Shown here piece by piece: positions 43,193 to 53,138 of a stretch of 64,000 nucleotides of DNA. The notes under the pieces are model-generated. The model saw only the letters and a list, made by a program, of their open reading frames with translations, was not told where the DNA came from and did not search any database. Origin of the DNA: Kitasatospora sp. MAP5-34. Its GTDB lineage: Bacteria; Actinomycetota; Actinomycetes; Streptomycetales; Streptomycetaceae. Positions within the stretch are counted from its first letter, which is position 1. Each line of letters begins with the position of its first letter. The DNA is taken from NCBI RefSeq assembly GCF_029894335.1, contig NZ_JARXZC010000026.1, positions 1 to 64,000 on the forward strand, written 5' to 3'. The position numbers and the translations under genes are program-made.

Positions 43193-44302
43193 TCACCAGC
43201 GCACCAAGGCCATCTCGATCGTCGAGCCCGGCCCCATCGTCATCAGCACCCCGTGGTCGCCCGGGGCCGCGCTCCGCTCCGCCAGCAGCCGTTCGTAGGA
43301 GAACAGGAACGAGCCGCTGGACAGGTTGCCGTAGTCCCGCAGCACGCTCACGGTGTGCCGCACGTCATGGCGGCTCAGGCCGAGGTTCACCCGGACCGAG
43401 TCGATGACCTTCTTGCCGCCGGAGTGCACGAGCCAGTGGGCGATCTCCGAGCGGCGCAGCCCGGTGCCGTCGAGCAGCCGGTCCAGGGCCGCTTCGGCGT
43501 GCGCCCCGACGACGTAGGGCACGTCCGGGTCGAGATAGAAGCTGAACTTGCCGAGCTGGTCGTCCCAGTCGTAGCGCATCGCGCCGACGGCCTCGGGGAT
43601 GATCCGGCTGGAGAACCGGAGCAGGGCGGGGCCGGCGGCGGGGCCGCCGTCGTCGTCGGCGGTCACCACGATCGCCGCCGCGCCGTCGCCGAAGAGGCTG
43701 TTGACCACGGCGGAGCGCATCGTGCCGTCGAAGACGTACGCGGCGGAGCACGCCTCCACGCAGACCATGAGCGCCCGTTCGCCCGGATGGGCGGCGGCCC
43801 AACCGGCCACCGCCGTCAGTGCGTTGAGCCCGGCGTTGCAGCCCATGCCGACCACGTCCAGCCGGGAGCAGTGCCTCGGCAGTCCCAGCTCCTTGATCAG
43901 CAGCGCCGAGAAGCCGGGGGTGAGGAATCCGGTCGAGGAGACACAGCACAGGTAGGCCACGTCCTGCGGTCCGAGGCCCGCCCGTTCCAGGCAGGCCAGG
44001 ACGGCCCGCCGCCCGAGGTCGATCCCGCTGGACGTGTGCTTGCGCAGCAGCTCGCCCTGGGTCTCCTCGGCGCGGACGCCGTCGGCTCCGGCCGGCGGCA
44101 GGGTGAGGTGCCGGCGTTCGATCGCGCTGTTGAGGAAGACGGATCTGATCCGCGGATCGGTGATCCGGAACTCGTCGAGCAACTCGCGCTGGGTGTAGGA
44201 CTCCGGCGGCAGCGCGGTGCCGACGGCCGTGATCTGTGGCTGTGCCCGGCGGGAGTCCCCGGCCGCGCCCACGGAATTCAGCTGTTCCAGAACTGCACTC
44301 AC
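43193..44302 (-). CDS. dpgA: type III polyketide synthase, 3,5-dihydroxyphenylacetyl-CoA forming
   Basis: The 369-residue enzyme condenses four malonyl-CoA. The Cys-His-Asn triad is present: Cys in VVGMGCNAGLNAL, His in LVHSGGKKVIDS, Asn in YGNLSSGSFLF. GTG 44302 has GAGGAA upstream. The order dpgA-dpgB-dpgC-aminotransferase is the same as in vancomycin-type clusters. It follows the amidinotransferase gene with 58 bases between. Confidence 0.94.
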   Translation of the reverse strand: MSAVLEQLNSVGAAGDSRRAQPQITAVGTALPPESYTQRELLDEFRITDPRIRSVFLNSAIERRHLTLPPAGADGVRAEETQGELLRKHTSSGIDLGRRAVLACLERAGLGPQDVAYLCCVSSTGFLTPGFSALLIKELGLPRHCSRLDVVGMGCNAGLNALTAVAGWAAAHPGERALMVCVEACSAAYVFDGTMRSAVVNSLFGDGAAAIVVTADDDGGPAAGPALLRFSSRIIPEAVGAMRYDWDDQLGKFSFYLDPDVPYVVGAHAEAALDRLLDGTGLRRSEIAHWLVHSGGKKVIDSVRVNLGLSRHDVRHTVSVLRDYGNLSSGSFLFSYERLLAERSAAPGDHGVLMTMGPGSTIEMALVRW

Positions 44303-44360
44303 CGCTTCCTCATATGTCGTGCGTCGGCGCGAGCGGGCCCTCAGGTTCGGACACAGGCCC

Positions 44361-45500
44361 TCAGCTCAGGTAGTCCTCCGGGCCGCCGTCGCGGACGGTG
44401 TCCAGGGTGAAGCAGTGGAATCCGCCGCCGAACAGCCGCCGGTGCCGGTGCCGGACGGGCACGACGGTGAAGTGGTGCTGCTCCAGGGTCCGCATCAGCT
44501 CCGGGCAGGCGTCGTTGACCAGGACGGTGTCCGGGCCGACCGAGAGCACGTTCATGTCGATGAACGGACTGGTGAGGATGAGGTCGTCGTCCTCGTACGC
44601 GGGGAAGTTGTTGGCGCCCGGCGCCGGAGGGACGATCAGGTCCCAGCCGCGCAGCGGCTCCGGCAGCTGGTCGGCCACCTCCTTGGAGCGCACCAGCAGC
44701 GTTCCGGGGCGCAACGCGAGGACCATGCTGTCGATGTGACTGTCACTCAGCTGGAACACGCGGTGCAGCCGGAACCGCCCCTCCAGGTGGCGTTCCAGCC
44801 AGTCGACGGCCATCGCGTGGTTCGCGGTGGAGATGTTGACCAGGATGTCCCGGCCGAACCGCAGGCACTGCGCCCCGTCGAACATCATCTCGAAGCCGAC
44901 GTCGTAGGGCGAGGACTGCGGATCCTCGATCGGCTCGGTCGGTCCGCCCGCCTTGCTGCTGCCCTTGGCGTACGAGAGGTCGAAGGAGGCGTCGGTCATC
45001 AGCGGACGGGGCATCACCGTCCAGCGGGCGCCCTGGCGGAAGTAGTCGTTGAAGACCGGCTTGAGCAGCTGCGTCTCGAAGTAGCGGGACCGGATCATCG
45101 GCGGCGTCTCGATGATCTCGTCGCCCAGGATCAGCGTGTTGTCGCGGACGTTGAGCGGCGGCACCACCGCCGCCGACCAGGCCGGGGTCCGCACCTCGGT
45201 GGTGGACTCGTGCAGGTCCAGCGGCCGGTGCACGGTCACGGACAGCGACCTGAGGGTCTCGGCGATCCCCTCGACGTCCTCCAGCAGCTCTTCGACGTAG
45301 CGCTGTTTGATCTGCGAGCGGGCCGCCGGCCGGGGGCCGGCGCCGGTGCTCAGCCGGGGGTAGTACCACTCCGAGCGGACCAGGTTGTCGTGGAAGAAGA
45401 GGTCGAAGGACAGCTCGCGCTCGTGCGAGGTGTAGTTCGCCGCCGAGCCGACGACGACCTCGCGCAGTGGTGACCACTCGTCATAACTGTTCAGCTTCAT
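44361..45500 (-). CDS. amidinotransferase (arginine:X)
   Basis: The 379-residue protein belongs to the glycine/inosamine amidinotransferase family, which moves an amidino group from arginine to an amine. It has the N-terminal SPLREVVVGSA, the catalytic His and Asp in LSDSHIDSMVLAL and the catalytic Cys in FGGGFHCFTLDTVRDG. ATG 45500 is the first gene of the left operon. In this setting it probably converts the amine of a phenylglycine to a guanidine, as in pheganomycin and resorcinomycin. That assignment is by context. Confidence 0.9.
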   Translation of the reverse strand: MKLNSYDEWSPLREVVVGSAANYTSHERELSFDLFFHDNLVRSEWYYPRLSTGAGPRPAARSQIKQRYVEELLEDVEGIAETLRSLSVTVHRPLDLHESTTEVRTPAWSAAVVPPLNVRDNTLILGDEIIETPPMIRSRYFETQLLKPVFNDYFRQGARWTVMPRPLMTDASFDLSYAKGSSKAGGPTEPIEDPQSSPYDVGFEMMFDGAQCLRFGRDILVNISTANHAMAVDWLERHLEGRFRLHRVFQLSDSHIDSMVLALRPGTLLVRSKEVADQLPEPLRGWDLIVPPAPGANNFPAYEDDDLILTSPFIDMNVLSVGPDTVLVNDACPELMRTLEQHHFTVVPVRHRHRRLFGGGFHCFTLDTVRDGGPEDYLS

Positions 45501-45999
45501 AGTCGTCGATCGCTCCAGGTCGTGGGTGGCGGAAGACAGCGGGCGGCCGGCCGTGCCCGGCCGCGGCCGGGCACGGCCGGGCACGCAAGGGCCGGCGGTC
45601 GGCGTCGAAGGTGGCGGGCCCGCGTAGCCGGCCTGCGGGAGAGGCTTTGCGCCGGACGGCGCGACCCCCCGGTGGCGGACGGGGCCGGCCTGCAATAGGC
45701 GGCCCTGGGCGGACCGGAGTTCCGGAACTGGGCGTGGGCTAACTAGCGTGGCGCAGCGGCATCGGTGACTACACCCTAGACATGCCTCGGCGCGGACGGC
45801 AAGGACCGTATGCGGAAAAGATCGCTCCGATTGCGGAGGGGCTGTACCGCCGGTTGCGCAAATTCGGACATTCTTCCGCTATATGGGCTCTGACCTGCCC
45901 GGATATAGATCGCTTGACTTCCCGTAGGGCTGATGCGACGGTGTGGGAGCGCCACTCTGGTCACAGGGGACGAGTGGATACTTCGGGGGTGTGGTGTCG
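45501..45999. promoter_or_regulatory. divergent control region of the biosynthetic cluster
   Basis: About 500 bases separate the two divergent operons. No real gene is seen. A perfect 12-bp palindrome AGTTCCGGAACT lies at 45718-45729, roughly in the middle, and GC falls from about 45790 to 46140. It should hold the promoters of both operons, and the palindrome is a candidate operator. Confidence 0.6.
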
Positions 46000-47055
46000 A
46001 TGAGCCAGCCTTTACATGACTTCTCGCAGGACCCGGTCCACGACCGTTTCCAATTCCTGGTAAATGCTCCGGCCCTTTTCAACGCCGTGGTGACGGCGGC
46101 CGAGCTGGGGATTTTTGAATTTCTCTCCAAGGCTCCCGGTTCCGAATTCGACGGGATACGGGAATTCACGGGCCTGCCCGCCCACCAGCTGCGCGTCCTG
46201 CTCCACGCGGTCTGCACGACGGGCCTGCTGGAGCGGCGGGACGGCGGCTACACCAACGCGGAGACCGCCGAGCGGCTGCTCGCCCCGGACGCTCCGGACA
46301 GCTGGCGGCACATCCTCGTCGGCTGGCGGGACATCTACTACCCCGCCTTCGCGCACATGACAACGGCGCTGCGGGCCGGCACCAATACCGCGCTCGCCGG
46401 CTATCCCGGCAATGAGCCGACGCTCTATCAGCGGCTGGCCCACACGCCGGAGTTGGAGGCGGTATTCCACGCCTCGATGAGCGCCTTCACGATGCACAGC
46501 CTGTCCGGCCTGGTGGAGCGGGAGGAGTTCTTCTCCTCCGCCCGGCACCTGCTGGACGTCGGCGGCGGCGACGGCACGACGACCTCCGCACTGGTCCAGC
46601 GCTACCCGGACCTGCGGGTGACCGTCTTCGACATGCCCAGCGTGGCCCGGCTCGCCGCAGGCACCACCGCGACCGGCCCGGACGGCCGGGTCGAGCTGCA
46701 GGCCGGCGACCTGTTCGCCGACGCCTTCCCGAGCGGCGTCGACACCGTCCTGTTCAGCCACGTCCTGGAGATCTTCTCCGGGGAGCAGATCGTCGCACTG
46801 CTCAGCAAGGCCTACGAGGCACTGCCGGCCGGCGGCCGGGTGCTCGTCTACGGCTACAACGTGTCCGACGACGAGACGCAGGGGATCTTCTCCGCCCGGC
46901 TCTCGCTCTACCTGAACATCCTGGCCAGCGGCCAGGGCATGGCCTACCCGGCCAAGGACTACGAGCAGTGGCTGCGCCGGGCCGGGTTCGGCGACGTGTC
47001 GACCATCGCCGGGCTCCCCTTCGAGCACGGGCTCACCACGGGCGTCAAGGCGTAG
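46000..47055 (+). CDS. class II-type O/C-methyltransferase (acetylserotonin family)
   Basis: The 351-residue enzyme has an N-terminal dimerisation winged helix (ELGIFEFLSKAPGSEFDGIREFTGLPAHQLRVLLHAV) and a SAM core LLDVGGGDGTTTSALVQRYPDLRVTVFDMPSVA, HVLEIFSGEQIVALLSKAYEALPAGGRVLVYGYN. The catalytic His typical of O-methyltransferases is not evident at the expected place, so C-methylation (as in MppJ-like relatives) is possible. ATG 46000 is preceded by GGGGG. It is the first gene of the right operon. Confidence 0.83.
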   Translation: MSQPLHDFSQDPVHDRFQFLVNAPALFNAVVTAAELGIFEFLSKAPGSEFDGIREFTGLPAHQLRVLLHAVCTTGLLERRDGGYTNAETAERLLAPDAPDSWRHILVGWRDIYYPAFAHMTTALRAGTNTALAGYPGNEPTLYQRLAHTPELEAVFHASMSAFTMHSLSGLVEREEFFSSARHLLDVGGGDGTTTSALVQRYPDLRVTVFDMPSVARLAAGTTATGPDGRVELQAGDLFADAFPSGVDTVLFSHVLEIFSGEQIVALLSKAYEALPAGGRVLVYGYNVSDDETQGIFSARLSLYLNILASGQGMAYPAKDYEQWLRRAGFGDVSTIAGLPFEHGLTTGVKA

Positions 47056-47064
47056 CAGCCCGGA

Positions 47065-47105
47065 CCCGGGCCCGGACCCGCGCCCGGCGCAGGTCCGGGC
47101 CCGGG
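47065..47105 (+). terminator. GC hairpin after the methyltransferase
   Basis: CCCGGGCCCGGACC pairs with GGTCCGGGCCCGGG around a 13-base loop, 10 bases after the methyltransferase stop. There is no T-run, so it may be an attenuator within the operon instead of a full stop. Confidence 0.5.
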
Positions 47106-47213
47106 CTCTGATCCGCCTGATCAGCCCGCGCCGCGGCTCCCGGTCCCGTCCGGTCCCGCCCGGTCCGGTCCCATCCCTCGGTCGCAGTCCGAGAAGACAA
47201 GCACTAGGAAGAC

Positions 47214-48923
47214 ATGCATCCCTTTCCTGACCCCCGACCGGGTGTCCCCGACCACCGGTCACCGGCTCGGTACCTGTGGTGGCTCGTCGGCGTCCGGCGG
47301 GGCGCGGCCGTGCTCGCCGTCCTGTACGGCATCCTCTGTGCCCTGTGCCAAGGACTGGTGCCGGCGGCGGTCGGCAAGGGCATCGACGCCGGGCTGATCG
47401 CGCGAAACCAAGGGGAGCTGCTGATCTGGAGCGGGGCGATCCTGGCCCTGGGCGTCGGCCAGGCCGTCACCGGCACCCTGCGCGACCGCTGCTCGGTGCG
47501 CAACCGGTACGGCGCCAGCTACGCGACCACGCAGTTCATCACCCGTCAGGCCGCCGCGCTCGGCGCCACCCTGCCCAAGCGGGTCTCCGCAGGCGAGGCG
47601 ATGAGCGTCGGGTCGGCCGACGTCACCCGGGTGGGCGTCGCCCTGGAGAGCTCGGCCCGTGGCAGCGGGGCGGTGGTCTCGGCCCTGGTCGTCGCCGGCA
47701 TCATGCTCTACCAGTCCTGGCAGCTCGGGCTGCTGGTGCTGCTCGGCATCCCCGCCATCACCTGGGCGATGGCCCGGCTGATGCGCCTGCTGCACCGCCG
47801 CCAGGACGAACTACGGGCCCAGCAGAGCGTGTTGACGGATCTCGCGGTGGACATCGTGGCCGGGCTGCGGGTCCTGCGCGGGATCGGCGGCGAGGAGGTC
47901 TTCGCCGACCGCTACCGGACCACCTCGCAGCGGGTCCGCCAGGAGAGCGTCCGGGTGGCGGCGGTCGAGGCGTGGATCACCGGCGCCAAACTGCTGCTGC
48001 CGGGCCTGCTCGTCACGGCGGTGATCTGGCTCGGCGCGCACTACGTCGACACCGGGCGGATCAGCGCGGGCCTGCTGGTCTCGTTCTACGGCTACGGGGT
48101 CTTCCTGGCGGAGCAGCTGCGCCGGGCGACCGGCATGGTCGACCAGCTGACCCGGGCCATGGTCGCGGCCAAGCGAGTGGTCGCCCTGCTCGACCTGACG
48201 CCCGAACTCGGTTCCGGCACAGAGGCGTCGGACCCGGCCGCCAAGGCCGACCTGGAGGATCCCGAGTCCGGGCTCACCCTGCCGGCCGGCCGGTTCGTCG
48301 GCGTGGTCTGCGCCACCCCGGCCGACGCCGCCGTGCTCGCCGACCGGCTGGGCCGCTACACCGACTCCGCCGCCACGTACGCGGGCGTCCCGCTGTCCGC
48401 GCTCCCGCTGGCCGAGGTGCGCCGGCGGATCCTGGTCGCGGACAACGAAGCCCGGCTGTTCTCCGGCCCGCTGCGCGGCGAACTCGACCCGTACGGCCGC
48501 GCCGCGACCGACCCGCGGCTGCTGCCCCGCGCCCTGGACGACGCCTCGGCCGCCGACATCGTCGAGCCGCTGCCCGAGGGCCTCGACACCGTGATCGGCA
48601 ACGCCGGGCGGGAGTTCTCCGGCGGCCAGCAGCAACGCCTGCGCCTGGCCCGGGCGCTGATGGCCGACCCGGAGGTGCTCATCCTGGTGGAGCCGACCAA
48701 CGCGGTCGACGCGCACACCGAGGGGCGGATCGCCGCCCGGCTGGCCGCCCACCGGGCGGGCCGGTCCACGCTCGTCCTCACCGCCAGCCCGATCCTGCTC
48801 GACCACACGGAGCAGGTCCTGCTCGTCCTGGACGGCAAGGTCGTCGCCGGCGGCACCCACGCCGAACTGCTCGCCGACCCCCGCTACCGATCCACCGTCA
48901 CCAGGGAGGTGGCCGCGCCGTGA
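47214..48923 (+). CDS. ABC exporter half with degenerate nucleotide-binding domain
   Basis: The 569-residue half transporter has six membrane segments (about residues 28-300) and a C-terminal NBD. The NBD lacks a Walker A: at that place FVGVVCATPADAAVL replaces GxxGxGKST. Walker B ends LILVEPTN, with Val instead of the metal Asp. The signature FSGGQQQRLRLARAL is kept. It should form a heterodimer with the next gene, this half supplying the intact signature. Its stop overlaps the next start (GTGA). Confidence 0.88.
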   Translation: MHPFPDPRPGVPDHRSPARYLWWLVGVRRGAAVLAVLYGILCALCQGLVPAAVGKGIDAGLIARNQGELLIWSGAILALGVGQAVTGTLRDRCSVRNRYGASYATTQFITRQAAALGATLPKRVSAGEAMSVGSADVTRVGVALESSARGSGAVVSALVVAGIMLYQSWQLGLLVLLGIPAITWAMARLMRLLHRRQDELRAQQSVLTDLAVDIVAGLRVLRGIGGEEVFADRYRTTSQRVRQESVRVAAVEAWITGAKLLLPGLLVTAVIWLGAHYVDTGRISAGLLVSFYGYGVFLAEQLRRATGMVDQLTRAMVAAKRVVALLDLTPELGSGTEASDPAAKADLEDPESGLTLPAGRFVGVVCATPADAAVLADRLGRYTDSAATYAGVPLSALPLAEVRRRILVADNEARLFSGPLRGELDPYGRAATDPRLLPRALDDASAADIVEPLPEGLDTVIGNAGREFSGGQQQRLRLARALMADPEVLILVEPTNAVDAHTEGRIAARLAAHRAGRSTLVLTASPILLDHTEQVLLVLDGKVVAGGTHAELLADPRYRSTVTREVAAP

Positions 48924-50677
48924 CCGCCCTGCCCGTCGCGTCCTCGCGCGAAGTACACGCCGGCGCCAAGGAGATGATCCGGCAGAACCGGCGCGAACTC
49001 TCCGGGACACTGCTGCTGCACAGCCTGGCCACCGTCGCCGGGCTGGTCGCCCCCTGGATGCTCGGCCGGCTGATCCAGGACGCGGGCCGCCACCTGGACA
49101 CCGCCACCGTCACCGGCCTGGTGATCTGCGCCGCCGTCATCACCCAGGCCCTGCTGGAGCGGTACGCCACCTTCGGCTCGGTGCGCCTCGGCGAGAAGGT
49201 GCTCGCCGGCCTGCGGGAGAAGTTCGTCGACAGCGTGCTCGCCCTGCCGCTGGGGACGGTGGAACGGGCCGGCTCCGGCGACCTGATCACCAGGTCCACC
49301 CGGGACGTCGACGTGCTCGCCCGCACCGTGCAACTGGCCGCCCCCGACGCCCTGGTGGCGCTGTGCACGATCCTGCTCACGCTCGGCGCGATCATCCTGG
49401 TCAGCCCGGTGCTGGTACTGCCCTGCCTGATCGCGGTACCGGTGCTGTGGGCCTCGACCCGGTGGTACCTGATCCGCGCCCGCCCGGGCTACCTGCGGGC
49501 CAACGCCTCGTACTCCCGGATCGCCGAAACACTCGCCGAGACCGTCGACGGGGCCCGCACCGTGGAGGCGCTGCGCGCCGCCAACAAGCGCTTCGACCAG
49601 CTCAACAAGGACATCGCGGAGTCCTACGCGGCCGAGCGGCACACCCTGTGGCTGCGCAGCGTGTACCTGCCGATCGCCGACACCGGCTACATCCTCCCGG
49701 TGGTCGCCTCGCTCATGGTCGGCGGACTGCTCTACATCCACGGCACGGTCACGATCGCCGCCGCCACCGCCGTCACGCTCTACGTCCAGCAACTGACCGG
49801 CCCGGTGGACCGGCTGCTGTTCTGGATGGACGAGCTGCAGGCCGGCGGCGCCTCACTGGCCCGCATCCTGGGCGTCAGCGAGGCCCTGGCGGAGCACGAC
49901 ACCACGGCCCCGGCCGCCGAACCCCCGCCGGGGGGCCGGGGCATCGAGCTGCGCGGGGTCAGCTACGCCTACCGGGAAGGACGGGACGTCCTGCACGACC
50001 TCGACCTGGTCATCCGGCCGGGGGAGCGGCTGGCCGTCGTCGGCTCCTCGGGGGCGGGCAAGTCCACCCTCGGCAGGCTGCTCGCGGGTGTGCACGCGCC
50101 CCGGACCGGCTCGGCGACCGTCGACGGCGTGCCGCTCACCGGCCTGCCACTGGCCGAACTGCGCAGCCAGGTCGCGCTGGTCACCCAGGAACACCACGTC
50201 TTCAGCGGCACCCTGCGGGACAACCTGCTGATCGCCCGCCCGGGCGCCGACGACCGGGCGCTGGAACGCGCCCTGCGCGTCGTGGACGCCTGGGAATGGG
50301 CCGCCGAACTCGGCCTCGACGCGCGGATCGGCTCCGGCGCGGCCCGCCTCTCACCCGCCCAGTCCCAGCAACTCGCACTGTCCCGACTGGTGTTGGCGAA
50401 TCCGCACACACTGGTCCTGGACGAGGCCACCGCGATGATCGACCCGCGCGCCGCCCGCCACCTGGAGCGCTCACTGGCCGCCGTACTCGAGGGCCGGACC
50501 GTCGTGGCGATCGCCCACCGACTGCACACCGCACACGACGCGGACCGCGTCGTGGTCCTGGAGGAGGGCCGGATCGCCGAGATCGGCTCGCACGACGAAC
50601 TCGTCGCACTGGGCGGCCGCTACGCCGCGCTCTGGGCGTCCTGGCACGGCCAACTGGAGGAGGCACCCGATGAGTGA
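48920..50677 (+). CDS. ABC exporter half with active nucleotide-binding domain
   Basis: The 585-residue partner has six membrane segments and an NBD with a canonical Walker A VVGSSGAGKSTLGRLLAG and Walker B LVLDEATAMID, but its signature reads LSPAQSQQLALSRL instead of LSGGQ. Together with the previous gene only one ATP site can be complete (this Walker A with the partner's signature). The pair probably exports the cluster product. GTG 48920 overlaps the previous stop. Confidence 0.9.
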   Translation: MTALPVASSREVHAGAKEMIRQNRRELSGTLLLHSLATVAGLVAPWMLGRLIQDAGRHLDTATVTGLVICAAVITQALLERYATFGSVRLGEKVLAGLREKFVDSVLALPLGTVERAGSGDLITRSTRDVDVLARTVQLAAPDALVALCTILLTLGAIILVSPVLVLPCLIAVPVLWASTRWYLIRARPGYLRANASYSRIAETLAETVDGARTVEALRAANKRFDQLNKDIAESYAAERHTLWLRSVYLPIADTGYILPVVASLMVGGLLYIHGTVTIAAATAVTLYVQQLTGPVDRLLFWMDELQAGGASLARILGVSEALAEHDTTAPAAEPPPGGRGIELRGVSYAYREGRDVLHDLDLVIRPGERLAVVGSSGAGKSTLGRLLAGVHAPRTGSATVDGVPLTGLPLAELRSQVALVTQEHHVFSGTLRDNLLIARPGADDRALERALRVVDAWEWAAELGLDARIGSGAARLSPAQSQQLALSRLVLANPHTLVLDEATAMIDPRAARHLERSLAAVLEGRTVVAIAHRLHTAHDADRVVVLEEGRIAEIGSHDELVALGGRYAALWASWHGQLEEAPDE

Positions 50678-53138
50678 CCACGACGAGCCCACCACCACCG
50701 AGCTGCCGGCCGACCTGCCCCCGCCCGCCACCGGCGGGTTCCGCCCCGGGACCGAGGAACGGCGGCTGCCCGCCGAGACCGCCGGCAAGCTCGCCGAACT
50801 GACCGCCGCCGGCGGGGCCACCACCGAGCCCGTCGTCCTGCTCGCCGCGCTCGCGGCCGTACTGCACCGGCACACCGGCAACACCGACCTGCTGATCGGC
50901 CTCGACGCCCGGCTGCTCGGCGACCAGCAGGCCGCACCCGTCCTGCTGCCGCTGCGGCTGCCCGTCGACCCCGCCGCGTCCTTCGCCGAACTGCTGGCCG
51001 AGACCCGGCACGCCGCCACCGAGGCCCTGGCCCACGCACCGGAACCGCCCGGCCCAGGCACCGGGATCCGGATCGCCGTCCGGCCGCCGGGCACCGACGA
51101 CCAGCCGGCTCCGCTCGACGCGGCCTTCACCCTGACCCGCCAGGACGGCGCCGCCACCCTCGGCCTGCGCTACGACCAGGGCCGCCACACCCGCGCCACC
51201 GCCGTCTGGCTGCTCGGACACCTCGCGACGCTGCTCGCCGGGGCGGTCGCCGAACCCGGCCGGCGGCTACGCGACCTCCGCGTCCAGCACGACCCGGCCC
51301 CGGCCCCGGACTGGGACCTGCCCACCCCGGCACAGTACGTCCCGCCCGCCCCGCCCGGCGCGGCGGAGTCCCTGGTCGACCGCTTCCGGACGGTGTCCCA
51401 CGCGCACGGAGACCGGATCGCCGTCAGCGGCCCCTCCGGCCGCTACCGGTACGCCGAGCTGGACCGGCTCACCACCCGGCTCGCCCACCGGCTGCGCCGT
51501 CACGCCGGCCCCGGCACCCGGGTGGCCCTGCTCTGCGAACACGACATCGGTGCGGCGGTGGGCATCTGGTCGGTCCTCAAATCCGGTGCCGCCTACGTCC
51601 CGCTGGACCCCCGGCAGCCGGACGGCCGGCTGGCCCGGATCGCCGCGAACGCCGGAGTCTCGGCCATCGTCTGCGATCCGGCGCTGGCCGACCGGGCCAG
51701 GAAGCTGGTCCGGGAGCGGCCGGTGCTCACCCTGGAGCCGGCCGGCCCCGAACCGGAGGGCGAGCTGCCCGGCCCGGCGGGCCCGCAGGAGCTCGCCTAC
51801 CTGCTGCACACCTCCGGTTCCACCGGGACGCCCAAGGCGGTGATGCAGAGCCACGGCAACGTTCTCGCCCACACCCTCGGCTACGCGCAGCGGATCCGGA
51901 TCGGCGTGGGGGACCAGCTCCCGCTGCTGGCCCGACTCGCCTTCGACGCCGCCGCGATGGACTTCTTCGGCGCCCTGCTGACCGGCGCGACCCTGCACAT
52001 CACCGATCCGCTGCTGCCCGCGCCGCAACTGCGCGGGCGGCTGGGCGCGATGGCCGCGTCCGTCCTGCACTGCACGCCCACACTGTTCCGGCACCTGGTC
52101 GGCGACCTCGGCGAGGACCGGAGCGGGCCGGACGCGGTGCTGGCGGGCGTGCGGGTGGTGGTCCTCGGCGGCGAGGAGGCGACCCGTCAGGACCTGCGCC
52201 GGTTCCTGGCCGTCTTCGGGCGGCGCAGCGTGCTGGTGAACGGCCTCGGCCCGACCGAGTGCACCGTGGCGCTCCAGCACCTCGCCACCCGGGCCGACCT
52301 GGACCGCCCGACCCTCCCGGTCGGCCGGCCGGTGCCCGGCCTGGAGGTCCGCCTGCTCGACGCCGAAGGTGAACCCACCGAGGTGTACGGCGAGTTGGAG
52401 CTGATCGGCGACCGGGTGGCGCTCGGCTACTGGGACCAGAAGGAGACCACCGCGGCGGCCTTCCGCACCCACCCCGACGGCAGCCGCAGCTACCGGACCG
52501 GCGACCTGGCCCGCCGGCTGCCCGACGGCTCGCTGGTCTTCCTCGGCCGCCGGGACCGGCAGCTGAAGATCCGCGGCCACCGGCTCGAACCCGGCGAGAT
52601 CGAGTCCGCCCTGCGGGCCCATCCCACGGTGGCCCAGGCCGCGGTGGCCGTGGACGACCGCTCCGCCCCGCCCCGGCTGGTCGCCTACGTCTCGTCCGCC
52701 ACGGCCTTCCCGCCCGACGGACGGGAACTCGTCGGATACCTGGCGCGGATCCTGCCGGACTACGCCGTGCCGGCCCAGGTGGTGGTGCTGGACTCGATGC
52801 CGCTCGGCCCGACCGGGAAACTGGACCGCTCCAGGCTCCCGCTGCCCGACCCGCTGCCCGCCCCGACGGCCGGCGCCGACGACGAGCAGCCGCAGACCCC
52901 GGTGGAACGCGCGGTGGCCCGGAGCTGGTGCCGGACCCTCGCCCTGCCCCGGGCCGGGCTGCACGACAGCTTCATGGCGAGCGGCGGGGACTCGATCCGG
53001 ATGCTCGCCCTGCTCGCCGCGCTCCGCGACGAGTTCGCGGTCGACGTCCCGCTCACGGAATTCCTCAACGCGCCGACCATCGCGACGCTGGCGCGGATCA
53101 TCGACCGGGAGAGCATCGATGCTGAGCTTGCCGTCTGA
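50670..53138 (+). CDS. NRPS-like protein: partial condensation, adenylation, carrier
   Basis: The 822-residue protein overlaps the ABC gene by eight bases. Residues about 20-210 look like the C-lobe of a condensation domain without the catalytic HHxxxDG. The adenylation domain (about 230-730) has LLHTSGSTGTPKAVMQSHGN (A3), FDAAAMDFF (A4, with the Asp that holds the substrate amino group), NGLGPTEC (A5), YRTGDLARR (A7), RQLKIRGHRLEPGEIE (A8) and GPTGKLDRSRL (A10 Lys). The carrier domain has FMASGGDSIRML with the phosphopantetheine Ser. It loads one alpha-amino acid. Confidence 0.92.
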   Translation: MSDHDEPTTTELPADLPPPATGGFRPGTEERRLPAETAGKLAELTAAGGATTEPVVLLAALAAVLHRHTGNTDLLIGLDARLLGDQQAAPVLLPLRLPVDPAASFAELLAETRHAATEALAHAPEPPGPGTGIRIAVRPPGTDDQPAPLDAAFTLTRQDGAATLGLRYDQGRHTRATAVWLLGHLATLLAGAVAEPGRRLRDLRVQHDPAPAPDWDLPTPAQYVPPAPPGAAESLVDRFRTVSHAHGDRIAVSGPSGRYRYAELDRLTTRLAHRLRRHAGPGTRVALLCEHDIGAAVGIWSVLKSGAAYVPLDPRQPDGRLARIAANAGVSAIVCDPALADRARKLVRERPVLTLEPAGPEPEGELPGPAGPQELAYLLHTSGSTGTPKAVMQSHGNVLAHTLGYAQRIRIGVGDQLPLLARLAFDAAAMDFFGALLTGATLHITDPLLPAPQLRGRLGAMAASVLHCTPTLFRHLVGDLGEDRSGPDAVLAGVRVVVLGGEEATRQDLRRFLAVFGRRSVLVNGLGPTECTVALQHLATRADLDRPTLPVGRPVPGLEVRLLDAEGEPTEVYGELELIGDRVALGYWDQKETTAAAFRTHPDGSRSYRTGDLARRLPDGSLVFLGRRDRQLKIRGHRLEPGEIESALRAHPTVAQAAVAVDDRSAPPRLVAYVSSATAFPPDGRELVGYLARILPDYAVPAQVVVLDSMPLGPTGKLDRSRLPLPDPLPAPTAGADDEQPQTPVERAVARSWCRTLALPRAGLHDSFMASGGDSIRMLALLAALRDEFAVDVPLTEFLNAPTIATLARIIDRESIDAELAV

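Noticed and set aside
41194..43407. 737-codon plus-strand frame opposite dpgB and dpgC
   Set aside because: Antisense shadow; the minus strand holds two well-supported enzymes.
45776..45964. Short frames in the divergent promoter region of the cluster
   Set aside because: No ribosome sites and low coding character; better read as regulatory DNA.
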